From: Caulobacter sp. Root343
Lineage (GTDB): Bacteria; Pseudomonadota; Alphaproteobacteria; Caulobacterales; Caulobacteraceae
Length of the DNA: 64,000 nucleotides
Assembly (NCBI RefSeq): GCF_001425745.1
Contig: NZ_LMDF01000006.1
Coordinates: 600,025 to 664,024, forward strand
Direction: 5' to 3'
The position numbers and the translations under genes were made by a program. Of this stretch, positions 17,465-25,830 are shown in pieces (within the stretch, counting starts at the first letter, position 1; every line of letters starts with the position of its first letter). The notes beneath the pieces were generated by a model. The model did no database searches. It saw only the letters and a program-made list of their open reading frames with translations, and was not told the DNA's origin.

Positions 17465-18694
17465 TCACACCACGTCGACCCAGTTGCGATAAGGCAGGTT
17501 GAGCGCCGGGCAGGCGACTTCGCCGGTCGGGGCGTTCGACAGGGGAGCGATCATCGGGCCGCTGAGGAACGGGGCCTTCAGGCGGCGGCAGAGGTCCAGT
17601 TCCTTGAGGCTGTTGACCATCGCCACGCCCTGCCAGACCCGCTTGGCGCGATACATGGCCGGATCCTTCAGGAAGCGGGTGATCGTCGCCAGCCGGGCGC
17701 GTTCGTCCGCGCCTTCCAGCACCAGGGTGACGCTGTGGACGGCGCCGGCCGGCAGGCTCTCGATGCGGAAGCCCGGGTCCTTCACGTGCAGGTCGATCAG
17801 CGAGAAATAGGGATTGAGGAAATTACGGATCTGGCCGATCGCGCCGTACGACGGCTCGCGCGGCACGTCATAGACGCTGGCGGCCATGCGGGGGCGCAGG
17901 CCGCGCGGAAACTTCTCGATATACGACCGGTAGCTCTCGCGCACCGACGGCTTGATCAGCGACGAGAAGCAGAACGGCAAGAAGATGTAGCCCGGCCGTT
18001 GCTGGCTCAGCTGTTCCAGAGCCGAGTCCAGACAGGCCTGGTCGCGGGCGACCACGTCGGCGTCTTCGATCGCGCCGAAGCCGACATCGTCCCAGGCCTT
18101 GCGCCAATCGACGCCGCTGCCGACGAAACGCTCCTTGGTCAGATAATAGATGCCCCACCAACCGGTGTTCGGCGCCGCGACGTCCAGGAGTTCGTCGATG
18201 CCGCCCAGCGGCGGCTCCGGCTCGATCGCCGCCAGTTCCTCGGCCGGCGGCGCGCCTTCCAGCGGGCCGCCCGGAGGCGCGATGCTGGTGACGGAGTCCG
18301 GCGTGATCTTGCAGACCCGCCCGGAGAACTGGCCGTCGTCCTCGCCGGCCAGCAGCGCCTTGAGCACGTCGGCATGGGTGCTGGCGAACCGCATGACGTC
18401 CGTCTGGTCGCCTTCGAACATCAGCAGGGCGATGTCGCCCTCGCCCTTTTCGCCGAACATCTTGAAGTGCAGGTCCCGCGCCAGCTTCTGCAGCTCATGG
18501 GCGTCCAGCCGCGTCGCGCGGGGATCGGCCAGCACGAAGGAGTAGGGGGCGACGAGACCATAACGTCGCGGCCAGACCCACTCGGTCTCCAGATAGGCGC
18601 TAGCGACCTTGGCCACGAGCGTGGCCATGGTTTCGGAATCGGCGAACCGCAGATCCTCGCCGACGAAAATCTTCAGGCAGGCAATCGCTGTCAT
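17465..18694 (-). CDS. Unknown protein, 409 aa, possible degenerate EAL-like C-terminus
   Basis: No family is firmly recognised. The protein is soluble, with no signal peptide or membrane helix. Its N-terminal third (IACLKIFVGEDLRFADSETM, then LMFEGDQTDVMRFASTHADV) has no recognised match. The C-terminal part (from about residue 260) has an order of segments that recalls the phosphodiesterase EAL fold: LRPRMAASVYDVP, then AVHSVTLVLEG, then GVAMVNSLKELDLCRRLKAP followed by FLSGPM. In the EAL fold the corresponding final element is GVE...L..LGxxxxQGYxF. The signature EAL and DDFG residues are absent, so any such domain would be catalytically dead. A PilZ gene lies 111 bases upstream on the same strand, which weakly supports a c-di-GMP link. 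The ATG at 18694 has AGG eight bases upstream. Confidence 0.6.
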   Translation of the reverse strand: MTAIACLKIFVGEDLRFADSETMATLVAKVASAYLETEWVWPRRYGLVAPYSFVLADPRATRLDAHELQKLARDLHFKMFGEKGEGDIALLMFEGDQTDVMRFASTHADVLKALLAGEDDGQFSGRVCKITPDSVTSIAPPGGPLEGAPPAEELAAIEPEPPLGGIDELLDVAAPNTGWWGIYYLTKERFVGSGVDWRKAWDDVGFGAIEDADVVARDQACLDSALEQLSQQRPGYIFLPFCFSSLIKPSVRESYRSYIEKFPRGLRPRMAASVYDVPREPSYGAIGQIRNFLNPYFSLIDLHVKDPGFRIESLPAGAVHSVTLVLEGADERARLATITRFLKDPAMYRAKRVWQGVAMVNSLKELDLCRRLKAPFLSGPMIAPLSNAPTGEVACPALNLPYRNWVDVV

Positions 18695-18805
18695 GCACCT
18701 AGGATGGCGGGTTTATTGTCTGAAATCCATTAGGAGTTGCGGTCCCGTTGTCGCGGCTAGACGTCGCAAGCAGGGCGAGGCCCGGTAGCGGTGCGCGCTA
18801 AGGCC

Positions 18806-19159
18806 CTACGAGGCCCAGCGGCGCGAGGGGCGGTCCTCGTCGCGACACAGGTCGTTGGCGGACCTGATGACGCGATAGCGTACGCCTTCCTGAATGAAGC
18901 GGACGCCGATCTCGGTCTCGCTCCGCCAGACGACGGCGACCCGGTGGCTGAAGCCGGTGGCCGGATCGACCAGGACGACGTAGCGCGGAAGCGTCGCGCC
19001 CTTGCCGACCACGATCCGCGCGCCGCCCTCGGACACGTCGGCGAAGGCGCACTTTCGCGCGACGGCGCCGTCGCCGACATAGACAGGACTATGGTCTTGG
19101 TAGCGGGGATGGGCCCGACGGTCCGCGCCGTCCGCACTGGAATCGATGATCGACGTCAT
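18806..19159 (-). CDS. PilZ-domain protein (c-di-GMP receptor)
   Basis: This 117-aa protein is essentially a single PilZ domain. Both c-di-GMP-binding signatures are intact: the RxxxR arginines within RRAHPRY (about residues 13-19) and DxSxxG in FADVSEGGARIVV (about 40-52). It therefore should bind c-di-GMP and act as a small effector. The ATG at 19159 is chosen because upstream sequence in frame has no PilZ character. It lies 146 bases after the TonB receptor stop and 111 bases before the unknown 409-aa gene, all on the minus strand. The partner protein is not evident from sequence. Confidence 0.88.
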   Translation of the reverse strand: MTSIIDSSADGADRRAHPRYQDHSPVYVGDGAVARKCAFADVSEGGARIVVGKGATLPRYVVLVDPATGFSHRVAVVWRSETEIGVRFIQEGVRYRVIRSANDLCRDEDRPSRRWAS

Positions 19160-19274
19160 GATCCAAACGCTAGGACGCGGAGGGTTAATCGACGTTATCG
19201 TCCAGGTTGCGGCGTGTTGTCCCACGCGAGCCGCGCGTGGTCCAGTTTCCGCGAGCTCGGCGCTCGAGGAAGGT

Positions 19275-19298
19275 CGCGCTCCCCCGAAGGGGAGCGCG
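19275..19298 (-). terminator. 10-bp stem hairpin after the TonB receptor gene
   Basis: A perfect CGCGCTCCCC / GGGGAGCGCG stem with a CGAA loop begins eight bases beyond the receptor stop (minus strand). The T-tract is poor, so termination may be partial. Confidence 0.6.
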
Positions 19299-19305
19299 GT
19301 AGGCG

Positions 19306-22300
19306 TTAGAAGCTCTTGCGGATGCTGGCGTAAACGTACCGCCCATAGGGTTGGTACATCGCGCCGAGATAGCCGTTCGACGACAGGGGCGGGGCCTCGT
19401 TCGTCAGGTTGCGCACGCCCAGCTTCAGGCGGGTGTTGGCCGCCCAGCCCTCGGTGAAGGCGTACTGGCCGTAGACGTTCGTCGTGATCTGGGAGTCGAT
19501 GATCCACGGGGCGCCAAGCGAATCCAGCAGGGCCGTTTCGTCGACGTCCGACAGGTACTGGGTGAACACGCCGATCGACACCTGTTCGAGGCTCCAGGTC
19601 GCCGAGGCGGTCCACTTCCAGTCCGGCTTGCCGTTTTGACGGATGTAGCTGCCGCCGCCGTTGATCGTGGTGCCGGCGTTGATCGTGCCCGCGCCACGCG
19701 CCGCCAGCAGCGCCGCGATCTGCGGCGACGGCTGCTGGTAGAACTTGATCAGGTGGGCGCCGTTGATCGTGACGTCGAAGTCGCCGAACCGCGTGCCGTG
19801 CTTGCGCCACATCACGGCGACGTCCACGCCGCGGGCTTCCTGCGGCAGGGTGTTGACGTACTGATCCTTGACGTAGAGCACCGTGCCCACCGGGGCCAGG
19901 CCGGTGCCGGCGAAGGCGGCGATGTCGTCGGCCGTCGGATTGGCGCGGACCACGTTGGCGTTCGACCCGCCGCCGACCCGCTGCAGATAGTCCTGGATCA
20001 GGGCGTTGCCCTCGCCGAACAGGCCGACGATGCCCTTCTGCTTCACACGCCAGTAGTCGGCGGTGAAGGTGAACGAACCGAAGTCGGACGGGATGAACTT
20101 CGGCTCGAACACGAAGCCGAAGCCCATGGTTTCGGAATCTTCCGGCTTCAGGTCGGGGTTACCCGAGCGCTGCGCCTGGACGCTGAGCGTGCGGGTGCAG
20201 TTGCTGAAGCTGGTGATCCGCCCGGCGCGCAGGTCGGCCTCGCAGCGCACATAGTCGGTGCGGGTGTTGGCGCGGGTGACGACGGTGGCGTTGATCTGCT
20301 CCAGGTTCGGGGCCTTGAAGCCCTGGGCCCAGGAGCCGCGCACGCGGAAGCCGTCGACCAGGTCCCAGGCCACGGCGACCTTGGGCTTGGCGACCGAACC
20401 GACGTCGCTGTACTTCTCGGCGCGGCCGGCCAGCTGGACCTCGACGCTGCGGACCAGCGGGATGTCCATCTCCGGCGAGATCACCGGCACGGCGAACTCG
20501 ATATAGGCCGAGCTGACCTTGCGCGAGCCCTTGGTGTCGGGCGACGGGCTGGTGCCGATCAGGTCGCTGCCATAGACGAGGCCAGTGACCGCGTTGGTGT
20601 AGGTGATCGTGCCGTCGACGTGCGCGTCGCGGTCGTCGTGCTGGGTCTCACGGCGCCATTCGACACCGGCGGCCACGCCGACGTCGCCGCCGGGCAGTTG
20701 GAACAGGTCGGCCTTCGAAACCCGGAAGTCCCACGAGGCCAGCGAGCTGGTGCTTTCGCGGATGGACTTGATGCGGATCGCGTCGATCGCCGCCTGGCTG
20801 CTGGGCGTGGCGTCGCCAACGCTGGGATTGGCGACCGTGCCGCCGTTGAACGGGTTGTAGGCGTCGGGCGTGGACAGGGCGAGCTGCTTCTGCAGCGCCG
20901 TGGCGCTGATGCCGTCCGAGACGTCCTTGACCTTGGCTTGCGAGTACAGCAGCGCCGACTCCCACTTCCAGCCCAGGGCCTGGCCGCGCAGGCCGGCCAG
21001 GAAGCGGGTCTGGTCGTTGGTGACGTCGACCCGCTGCTTGCCCACATCGGCGAAGTCGTAGCTGGTCAGGGTCACGGCGAGACCGCCAGCGGGAGCGTTG
21101 ATCCCCGCCAGGCGGTTCGGATTGGCCGCGCCGTTGGCGAAGGTGACCGGACCGAAGGGGTTCCAATAGTTGGAGGTGGGCGCGGTCAGCACCTGGGCCG
21201 AGGTGGTCGTCACCGGGGCTTGGAAGGACCGCGTCTTGGCGTGATAGACGCCGACCTCGCCAAAGGCGGTGATGGAGTCGGTGACTTCGTAGTTGCCGCT
21301 GACGAAGACGTTGAGGCGCTTCAGCGCCGGCATGACCGTCAGGTCGCTGGCGGCGGCGTCGTAGCGCAGGTTCCGATCCTCGCCCGAGGTGGCCAGCGCG
21401 CCGTCATCGATGCTGATGCCCGCGCCGACGGTCGCCAGGCTGCCCGGGTTGCTGGTCGGCTGGACGTGGAAGGCGCCGGCCGAGCTGGTGATCAGGGTCG
21501 TGCCGACCCGCACCGCCGAGGCGGCCGTGAAGCTGCCCCACGGGGTCGTTGTAATGCGGCCGTCCAGCGTCGCGGCGCTGTCGAACCGCGTGCCGCTGAA
21601 CAGGACGCGCTTGTCGGCCGAGGCGGTGTAGGTCTGGTCCAGCGACCGCAGGGCGGTGCGCTTGTCGTAGCCGACATAGGCGGTCACGTTGCCGCGTTCG
21701 AAGTTGTGGCCGAACAGGCCGTTGAACTCGTATTCCTTGAGGTTCGTGCCCTTGGCGGCGCCGTACTGGGCCTCGACGTCCACGCCGTCGAAATTGTCCT
21801 TCATCACGGTGTTGACCACGCCGGCCACGGCGTCGGTGCCGTAGATGGCCGCCGCGCCGTCGCGCAGCACTTCCAGGCGCTTCAGGCCCGAGGTCGGGAT
21901 GGCGTTGGTGTTGTAGGTGAGGGTCGGCACCAGGCTGGTGCCGTCGGCCTGGCTGGTCGGGTGGGCGACCACGCGGCGGCCGTTCAGCAGCACCAGGGTG
22001 TTGCCCGAACCGAGGTTGCGCAGGTTCACCGAGCCGATGTCGCCGCGGGCCGAGTTGCTGCTGCCCGGCAGATAGCTCGAGTTGTAGTTCACGTCGCCCA
22101 TCTGCGGGATGGCGCGGAACAGGTCGTCGCCCGAGCTGGCGGCCACGGCGTCCAGCTGCTTGGCGTCGACGACGGTGACGGGCAGGGCGGCGGTGGCCTT
22201 GGCGCCTTCGATCCGCGAACCGACGACGACGATTTCCTCGACGGTGCTGTCCGGGGCGCTGGCGGTCTGGGCGACGGCCTGGCCGCCCCAGGCCGCGCAA

Positions 22301-22350
22301 AGCGCTGAAGTCGCAAACATAGTCGCGCGAAGCGCTCTGGAATTAGTCAT
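19306..22350 (-). CDS. TonB-dependent receptor
   Basis: This 1014-aa outer-membrane receptor has a signal peptide ending in GQAVAQ, then a TonB-box-like VEEIVVVGSR near residue 38. The plug domain has DDLFRAIPQMGDVNYNSS, VNLRNLGSGNTLVLLNGRR and LKRLEVLRDGAAAIYGTDAV. The barrel ends YVYASIRKSF. This is the subtype common in caulobacters and sphingomonads, with NTLVLLNGRR in the plug. GAGGGGAC precedes the ATG. The upstream gene on the same strand is a secreted amidohydrolase (140-bp gap, AT-rich and likely promoter-bearing), so the two may jointly handle a peptide or cyclic amide substrate. The ligand is not predictable. Confidence 0.92.
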   Translation of the reverse strand: MTNSRALRATMFATSALCAAWGGQAVAQTASAPDSTVEEIVVVGSRIEGAKATAALPVTVVDAKQLDAVAASSGDDLFRAIPQMGDVNYNSSYLPGSSNSARGDIGSVNLRNLGSGNTLVLLNGRRVVAHPTSQADGTSLVPTLTYNTNAIPTSGLKRLEVLRDGAAAIYGTDAVAGVVNTVMKDNFDGVDVEAQYGAAKGTNLKEYEFNGLFGHNFERGNVTAYVGYDKRTALRSLDQTYTASADKRVLFSGTRFDSAATLDGRITTTPWGSFTAASAVRVGTTLITSSAGAFHVQPTSNPGSLATVGAGISIDDGALATSGEDRNLRYDAAASDLTVMPALKRLNVFVSGNYEVTDSITAFGEVGVYHAKTRSFQAPVTTTSAQVLTAPTSNYWNPFGPVTFANGAANPNRLAGINAPAGGLAVTLTSYDFADVGKQRVDVTNDQTRFLAGLRGQALGWKWESALLYSQAKVKDVSDGISATALQKQLALSTPDAYNPFNGGTVANPSVGDATPSSQAAIDAIRIKSIRESTSSLASWDFRVSKADLFQLPGGDVGVAAGVEWRRETQHDDRDAHVDGTITYTNAVTGLVYGSDLIGTSPSPDTKGSRKVSSAYIEFAVPVISPEMDIPLVRSVEVQLAGRAEKYSDVGSVAKPKVAVAWDLVDGFRVRGSWAQGFKAPNLEQINATVVTRANTRTDYVRCEADLRAGRITSFSNCTRTLSVQAQRSGNPDLKPEDSETMGFGFVFEPKFIPSDFGSFTFTADYWRVKQKGIVGLFGEGNALIQDYLQRVGGGSNANVVRANPTADDIAAFAGTGLAPVGTVLYVKDQYVNTLPQEARGVDVAVMWRKHGTRFGDFDVTINGAHLIKFYQQPSPQIAALLAARGAGTINAGTTINGGGSYIRQNGKPDWKWTASATWSLEQVSIGVFTQYLSDVDETALLDSLGAPWIIDSQITTNVYGQYAFTEGWAANTRLKLGVRNLTNEAPPLSSNGYLGAMYQPYGRYVYASIRKSF

Positions 22351-22490
22351 GAAGCAGTCCCCTCACTTGAAGTTTTCGCTTTAGACAGCAAATTCGTAAA
22401 TACAACGTGTCGTCGTTTTTATGTAATGCTTATGGGTTGGTTGTATCGTTGCTATCTATGCTAAGTATTTCTGAAAGTGGATAAATCTGA

Positions 22491-24296
22491 TCAGTAGAGA
22501 TCGACGTTATCTATTTCCATCCACAGTTTCTCGCCGCCTTTGCGGCCGCCCATGAACTCGACCTCGGTCAGGTCCGAGCCGGTCCATTCGCCCTTGGGGC
22601 CGCGTTCTCCGGCCGGCTTGAGGGCCGAGAACGGGATCTCCACGGTCTTCCAGGCCGAGCCCGCCGAGAACGGCGCCGACCAGCGGCCGCCGGCCGTGCT
22701 GACGCCCAGCGCGTAGTCGCCGTCGCCGCGCACCTCGAAGCGCACGCCCTTGAAGGCGCGGGCGTCGACGGGTTGGATCGAGCCGCGCGTCAGCGGGATG
22801 ATCACCCCGGCGTAGGGCCTGGGCTTCATCGACATGCGAGCGTTGATCGACAGGGCGTGGCCCTGGTCGCCGCGAGCGATTACCTGGCTGACCTCGACGG
22901 TGCGGTCGAGGCCGCCGTCGGGATCGTCGGTGCGCAGGGTGTCGAGGCTGGAGCGGCCGTCGGCGCGCTCGAAATCATCGATCGCGGGCTTGGCCGGGAT
23001 CGAGGGCAGGGTCGTGGCCTGGTTGGCCGTCATCGGCGGCGCGCCCGGGCCGAAGACCAGCTTGCCGTCGATCAGCACCCGGTCGGTCTTGCGCACGTCG
23101 CCGATGGTCTTCCAGGGTTCGCCCTTGATCAGGACGAGGTCGGCGCGCTTGCCCTTTTCGATCGTGCCGCGATCGCCCAGCAGGTTGATCACCTTGGCGC
23201 TGAGCGCGGTGCCGGCCATCAGGGCCTCCGTGGGCGTCAGGCCCGCGCGGACCATCAGCTCCATCTCGTGCAGGGTCGAGACGCCGTGGGGCGTGCCGGG
23301 CATGCCCGCGTCGGTGCCCAGGGCGATGATCACGCCCGCGTCGTGCAGCGCCTTGGCGTTGTGCAGGGCGTTGTCGAACTTCTTAAAGCTCTGCTTGACG
23401 CTGGGGCTCTCGTCCGGATCGCGCGGCGGCTGGCCCGGCTTGACGGGCTCGTAGACGGCCAGGGTCGGCGTGTCGGCCGTGCCGCCCGCCTTGAGGATGT
23501 CGATGGCCTCGGCGTCGAGGCGGCGGTCCTGCAGGCTGTGGGTGATGACGTCGACCTTGGCGCGGCCGGCGACCTCGCCGCGATCGACGCTGACGGTGTG
23601 GGTGAAGACCTTCAGGTCGTTCTTGTGGGCCTCGTCGACCAGGGCGGTCAGGGTCCACTCGTCCATGCTGGTGTTGTCGGGCGCGGTCCCGTAGCGCCAG
23701 CCGTCGGTGAAGGCCTTGATCAGGTCGGGCTTGTAGGGGACCAGCGCCTTGACCGCGGCGCGCGCCGCCTCGGGCGTGTTGACCCACTTGGTCGTGGCCG
23801 TGTCGGCCCAGTCGGCGCCGTGGCCGCCGGGCGTGCTCATGCGGGCCGCGAAATTGACGTGCGGGGCGACCAGGGTCGACAGCCACTGGCGGCGCGGCGC
23901 GAACGACTCGGGCGCGGCGTTGAAGTCGCTGACCGTGGTGACGCCGGCCGAGACATAGGCGGTGGCGATCTGCGGCGTGGTGGCGGGAACGCCGCCCGGC
24001 GTCCAGTGGGTGTGCAGGTCGAAGAAGCCCGGCAGCAGGGCCTCGCCCTTGGCGTCGATCACCTTGGCGTCGCGCGGCGCCTTCACGTCCGGTCCGACCT
24101 CGGCGATGCGCCCGTCGCGGATGATCACATTGGCCGGATGCGGCGCGGAGCCGGTGCCGTCGAACACCGTGGCGCCCATGATCGCGACCACGTCGGCATT
24201 GGCGGACTTGGCCGCCTGGGCGACCCCGAAGGCGGCCACGCCGAGGATCCCGGCCAGCGCCGTCGCGCCGAAAAAGCTTATCCGGACAGGCTTCAT
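22491..24296 (-). CDS. Secreted amidohydrolase fused to a CIA30-like domain
   Basis: This 601-aa exported metal hydrolase has a signal peptide of about 28 residues ending in GVAQA. The amidohydrolase barrel (about 35-430) keeps the metal ligands: DLHTHW near 100, histidines in FTHTVS and ITHSLQ, and aspartate in LGTDAG. The C-terminal region (about 455-601, DDFERADGRSSLDTL, FKGVRFEVRGDGDYALGVST, MEIDNVDLY) resembles the CIA30/NDUFAF1 galactose-binding-like fold. The ATG at 24296 is taken because the signal peptide starts there; the frame extends upstream without protein-like sequence. It is followed by a TonB receptor gene. Substrate is unknown; the family includes imidazolonepropionase-like and prolidase-like enzymes. 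Confidence 0.86.
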   Translation of the reverse strand: MKPVRISFFGATALAGILGVAAFGVAQAAKSANADVVAIMGATVFDGTGSAPHPANVIIRDGRIAEVGPDVKAPRDAKVIDAKGEALLPGFFDLHTHWTPGGVPATTPQIATAYVSAGVTTVSDFNAAPESFAPRRQWLSTLVAPHVNFAARMSTPGGHGADWADTATTKWVNTPEAARAAVKALVPYKPDLIKAFTDGWRYGTAPDNTSMDEWTLTALVDEAHKNDLKVFTHTVSVDRGEVAGRAKVDVITHSLQDRRLDAEAIDILKAGGTADTPTLAVYEPVKPGQPPRDPDESPSVKQSFKKFDNALHNAKALHDAGVIIALGTDAGMPGTPHGVSTLHEMELMVRAGLTPTEALMAGTALSAKVINLLGDRGTIEKGKRADLVLIKGEPWKTIGDVRKTDRVLIDGKLVFGPGAPPMTANQATTLPSIPAKPAIDDFERADGRSSLDTLRTDDPDGGLDRTVEVSQVIARGDQGHALSINARMSMKPRPYAGVIIPLTRGSIQPVDARAFKGVRFEVRGDGDYALGVSTAGGRWSAPFSAGSAWKTVEIPFSALKPAGERGPKGEWTGSDLTEVEFMGGRKGGEKLWMEIDNVDLY

Positions 24297-24407
24297 GATG
24301 GTGCGATCCCCTGGCGTCGCGCACTGCGATATCAGATCGACGGGTGAGACCACCGTTTCCGCCGGTCCGCCGCGAAACTTTTTGGATCTTGTACGGGTCC
24401 GCGCGCG

Positions 24408-24905
24408 CTAGGCGTCGTCCGGTTTGGGCACGACGCTGATCGTGCCGCCGGCTTCCAGCGTCGCCAGGCTGACGTCCTTGGCGTCGGCGGCCTGCTCCAT
24501 GCGTAAGCCTTCGGCGAGGTCGGCGCGGCTGATCGCGTGCCGGCGCAAGGCGTCTTTATCGACGACGCCGTCGCGCACCAGAACTACCGGCGCGCCCTTG
24601 AACAGCCGTGCGACGACGTTCCATCGTAAGGTCGCCATGGCCAGCAGGCGATGCAGCACGACGACCACCAGGGTGGCGGCCAGCCCGCCGAAGAACGGCG
24701 CCTTGCCGGTCATCGCGCGGCTGAGGTTCGAGCCGATGATGATCGCCACGATGATGTCCAGCGGGGTGATCTGCGAGAATGTCCTTCGGCCGGCGACGCG
24801 GATGCAGACGACGCCGAACAGGAACAGCAGCACCGCGCGGACGCAAAGCTGGCCGATACTCGCCGCGCCGGTGTCGGGACCGATCAGAAGGCGGAAGGTT
24901 TCCAT
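24408..24905 (-). CDS. DUF421/YetF-family membrane protein
   Basis: This 165-aa protein has three predicted membrane helices in its N-terminal half (VRAVLLFLFGVVCIRVAG, DIIVAIIIGSN, LAATLVVVVLHRLLAMA). The small soluble C-terminal domain has GAPVVLVRDGVVDKDALRRH and SRADLAEGLR. These are standard DUF421 features, including the LDIIVAIIIGS stretch after the first helix. The family's function is poorly defined; in Bacillus YetF relatives support spore or stress functions. It lies 44 bases downstream of the SDR gene on the same strand and may be co-transcribed with it. Confidence 0.88.
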   Translation of the reverse strand: METFRLLIGPDTGAASIGQLCVRAVLLFLFGVVCIRVAGRRTFSQITPLDIIVAIIIGSNLSRAMTGKAPFFGGLAATLVVVVLHRLLAMATLRWNVVARLFKGAPVVLVRDGVVDKDALRRHAISRADLAEGLRMEQAADAKDVSLATLEAGGTISVVPKPDDA

Positions 24906-24949
24906 GCGGATCTAACGGACGTCGGACGGCGTGGTTCTCGGCGCTGAGC

Positions 24950-25720
24950 CTAGGCGCCTTGGCCCCAGTTGGTCTCCAGCCCGCCGTCGATCGTGAAGCT
25001 CTGGCCGGTGATGTAGTCGGCGTCCTCGGAGGCAAGATAGACCGCCAGCCTCCCGATCTCGCGCGGTTCGCCGGCCCGCTGCAGCGGGATGTTCTTCTTG
25101 ATGTTCTCCCGACCCTCGGGGCTCTCGATCCGTTCCAGCGTCGGCGGCGCGCGCGTCAGGCCGGGGGCGATGGCGTTGACGGTCGTCCTCTGCGGGGCCA
25201 GCTCCAGCGCCAGGCCGCGCGTGAAGCTCAGCAACCCGCCCTTGGCGGCGTTGTAGGCGGTGTATTTCGGGCTGGGCGTGACCTCGTGCACCGAGGTGAT
25301 GTTGATGATCTTGCCGCCGCCGCCGCGCCGCCGCACGAACTCGCGGCTGCAGAAGAATGGGCCGTAGAGGTCGACCTTGAGCATCCGGTCGAAGTCGGCC
25401 GTCGGGGTCTCGGCGAACGGGGCCTTTTTAATGTCGGTGGCGCCGGCGTTGTTGACCAGGATGTCCGGTGTGCCCAAGGCCTCGCCGACCCCGTCGAACA
25501 GGGCGCTGACCGAAGTCTCGTCGGCCTGGTCCAGGCGCGTGACGAACGCGCGGCGACCGCACGCCTCGACCTTGCGACGGGTCTCGGCCGCGCCGGCCTC
25601 GTCGTGCAGATAGGTGATGGCCACGTCCGCGCCTTCGCGGGCCAGTTCCTCGGCGATGCCCTGGCCGATCCCCGAGTCCGATCCGGTGACGATCGCGATC
25701 CTGCCGTTCAGCTGTCCCAT
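24950..25720 (-). CDS. Short-chain dehydrogenase/reductase (glucose 1-dehydrogenase-like)
   Basis: This 256-aa cytosolic NAD(P)-dependent oxidoreductase has the SDR cofactor loop TGSDSGIGQG (about residues 12-21), NNAG (about 88), catalytic serine in NITSVHE, and the YxxxK pair in YNAAKGG. It ends with ITGQSFTIDGG. The ATG at 25720 has a strong AGGAGG-like site. It is divergent from a GH65 glycosidase gene. The 110-bp gap contains the palindrome GGTTCGAACC (25772-25781). Closest by eye to glucose 1-dehydrogenase/3-oxoacyl-ACP-reductase-like SDRs; substrate uncertain. Confidence 0.9.
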   Translation of the reverse strand: MGQLNGRIAIVTGSDSGIGQGIAEELAREGADVAITYLHDEAGAAETRRKVEACGRRAFVTRLDQADETSVSALFDGVGEALGTPDILVNNAGATDIKKAPFAETPTADFDRMLKVDLYGPFFCSREFVRRRGGGGKIINITSVHEVTPSPKYTAYNAAKGGLLSFTRGLALELAPQRTTVNAIAPGLTRAPPTLERIESPEGRENIKKNIPLQRAGEPREIGRLAVYLASEDADYITGQSFTIDGGLETNWGQGA

Positions 25721-25771
25721 GGCGTGGTCCTCCTGCCGTTGCGCCACCAGCAACGCCCGGCGAAGGCCCTG

Positions 25772-25781
25772 GGTTCGAACC
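25772..25781. promoter_or_regulatory. 10-bp palindrome GGTTCGAACC in a divergent promoter region
   Basis: It sits roughly midway between the SDR and GH65 starts. Each strand reads CGAACC, one base from the EcfG -35 element GGAAC(C), and the minus strand has CGTT at the right distance (N17). Shared regulation of the divergent genes is possible but unproven. Confidence 0.35.
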
Positions 25782-25830
25782 TTTGGCGCGGTCGGGGAGT
25801 TGAGTGGATCTGCGCCTTGAGAGGGAGAAG

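Noticed and set aside
19351..22308. A 985-codon open frame opposite the TonB receptor
   Set aside because: It is antisense to a receptor with clear plug and barrel motifs. Its Arg/Gly/Val/Asp-rich composition has no domain character and is typical of high-GC antisense frames.
22351..22490. ATACAAC / GTTGTAT inverted repeat in the AT-rich gap before the receptor
   Set aside because: The 7-bp arms are 33 bases apart and could occur by chance in AT-rich DNA; retained only as a likely promoter region.
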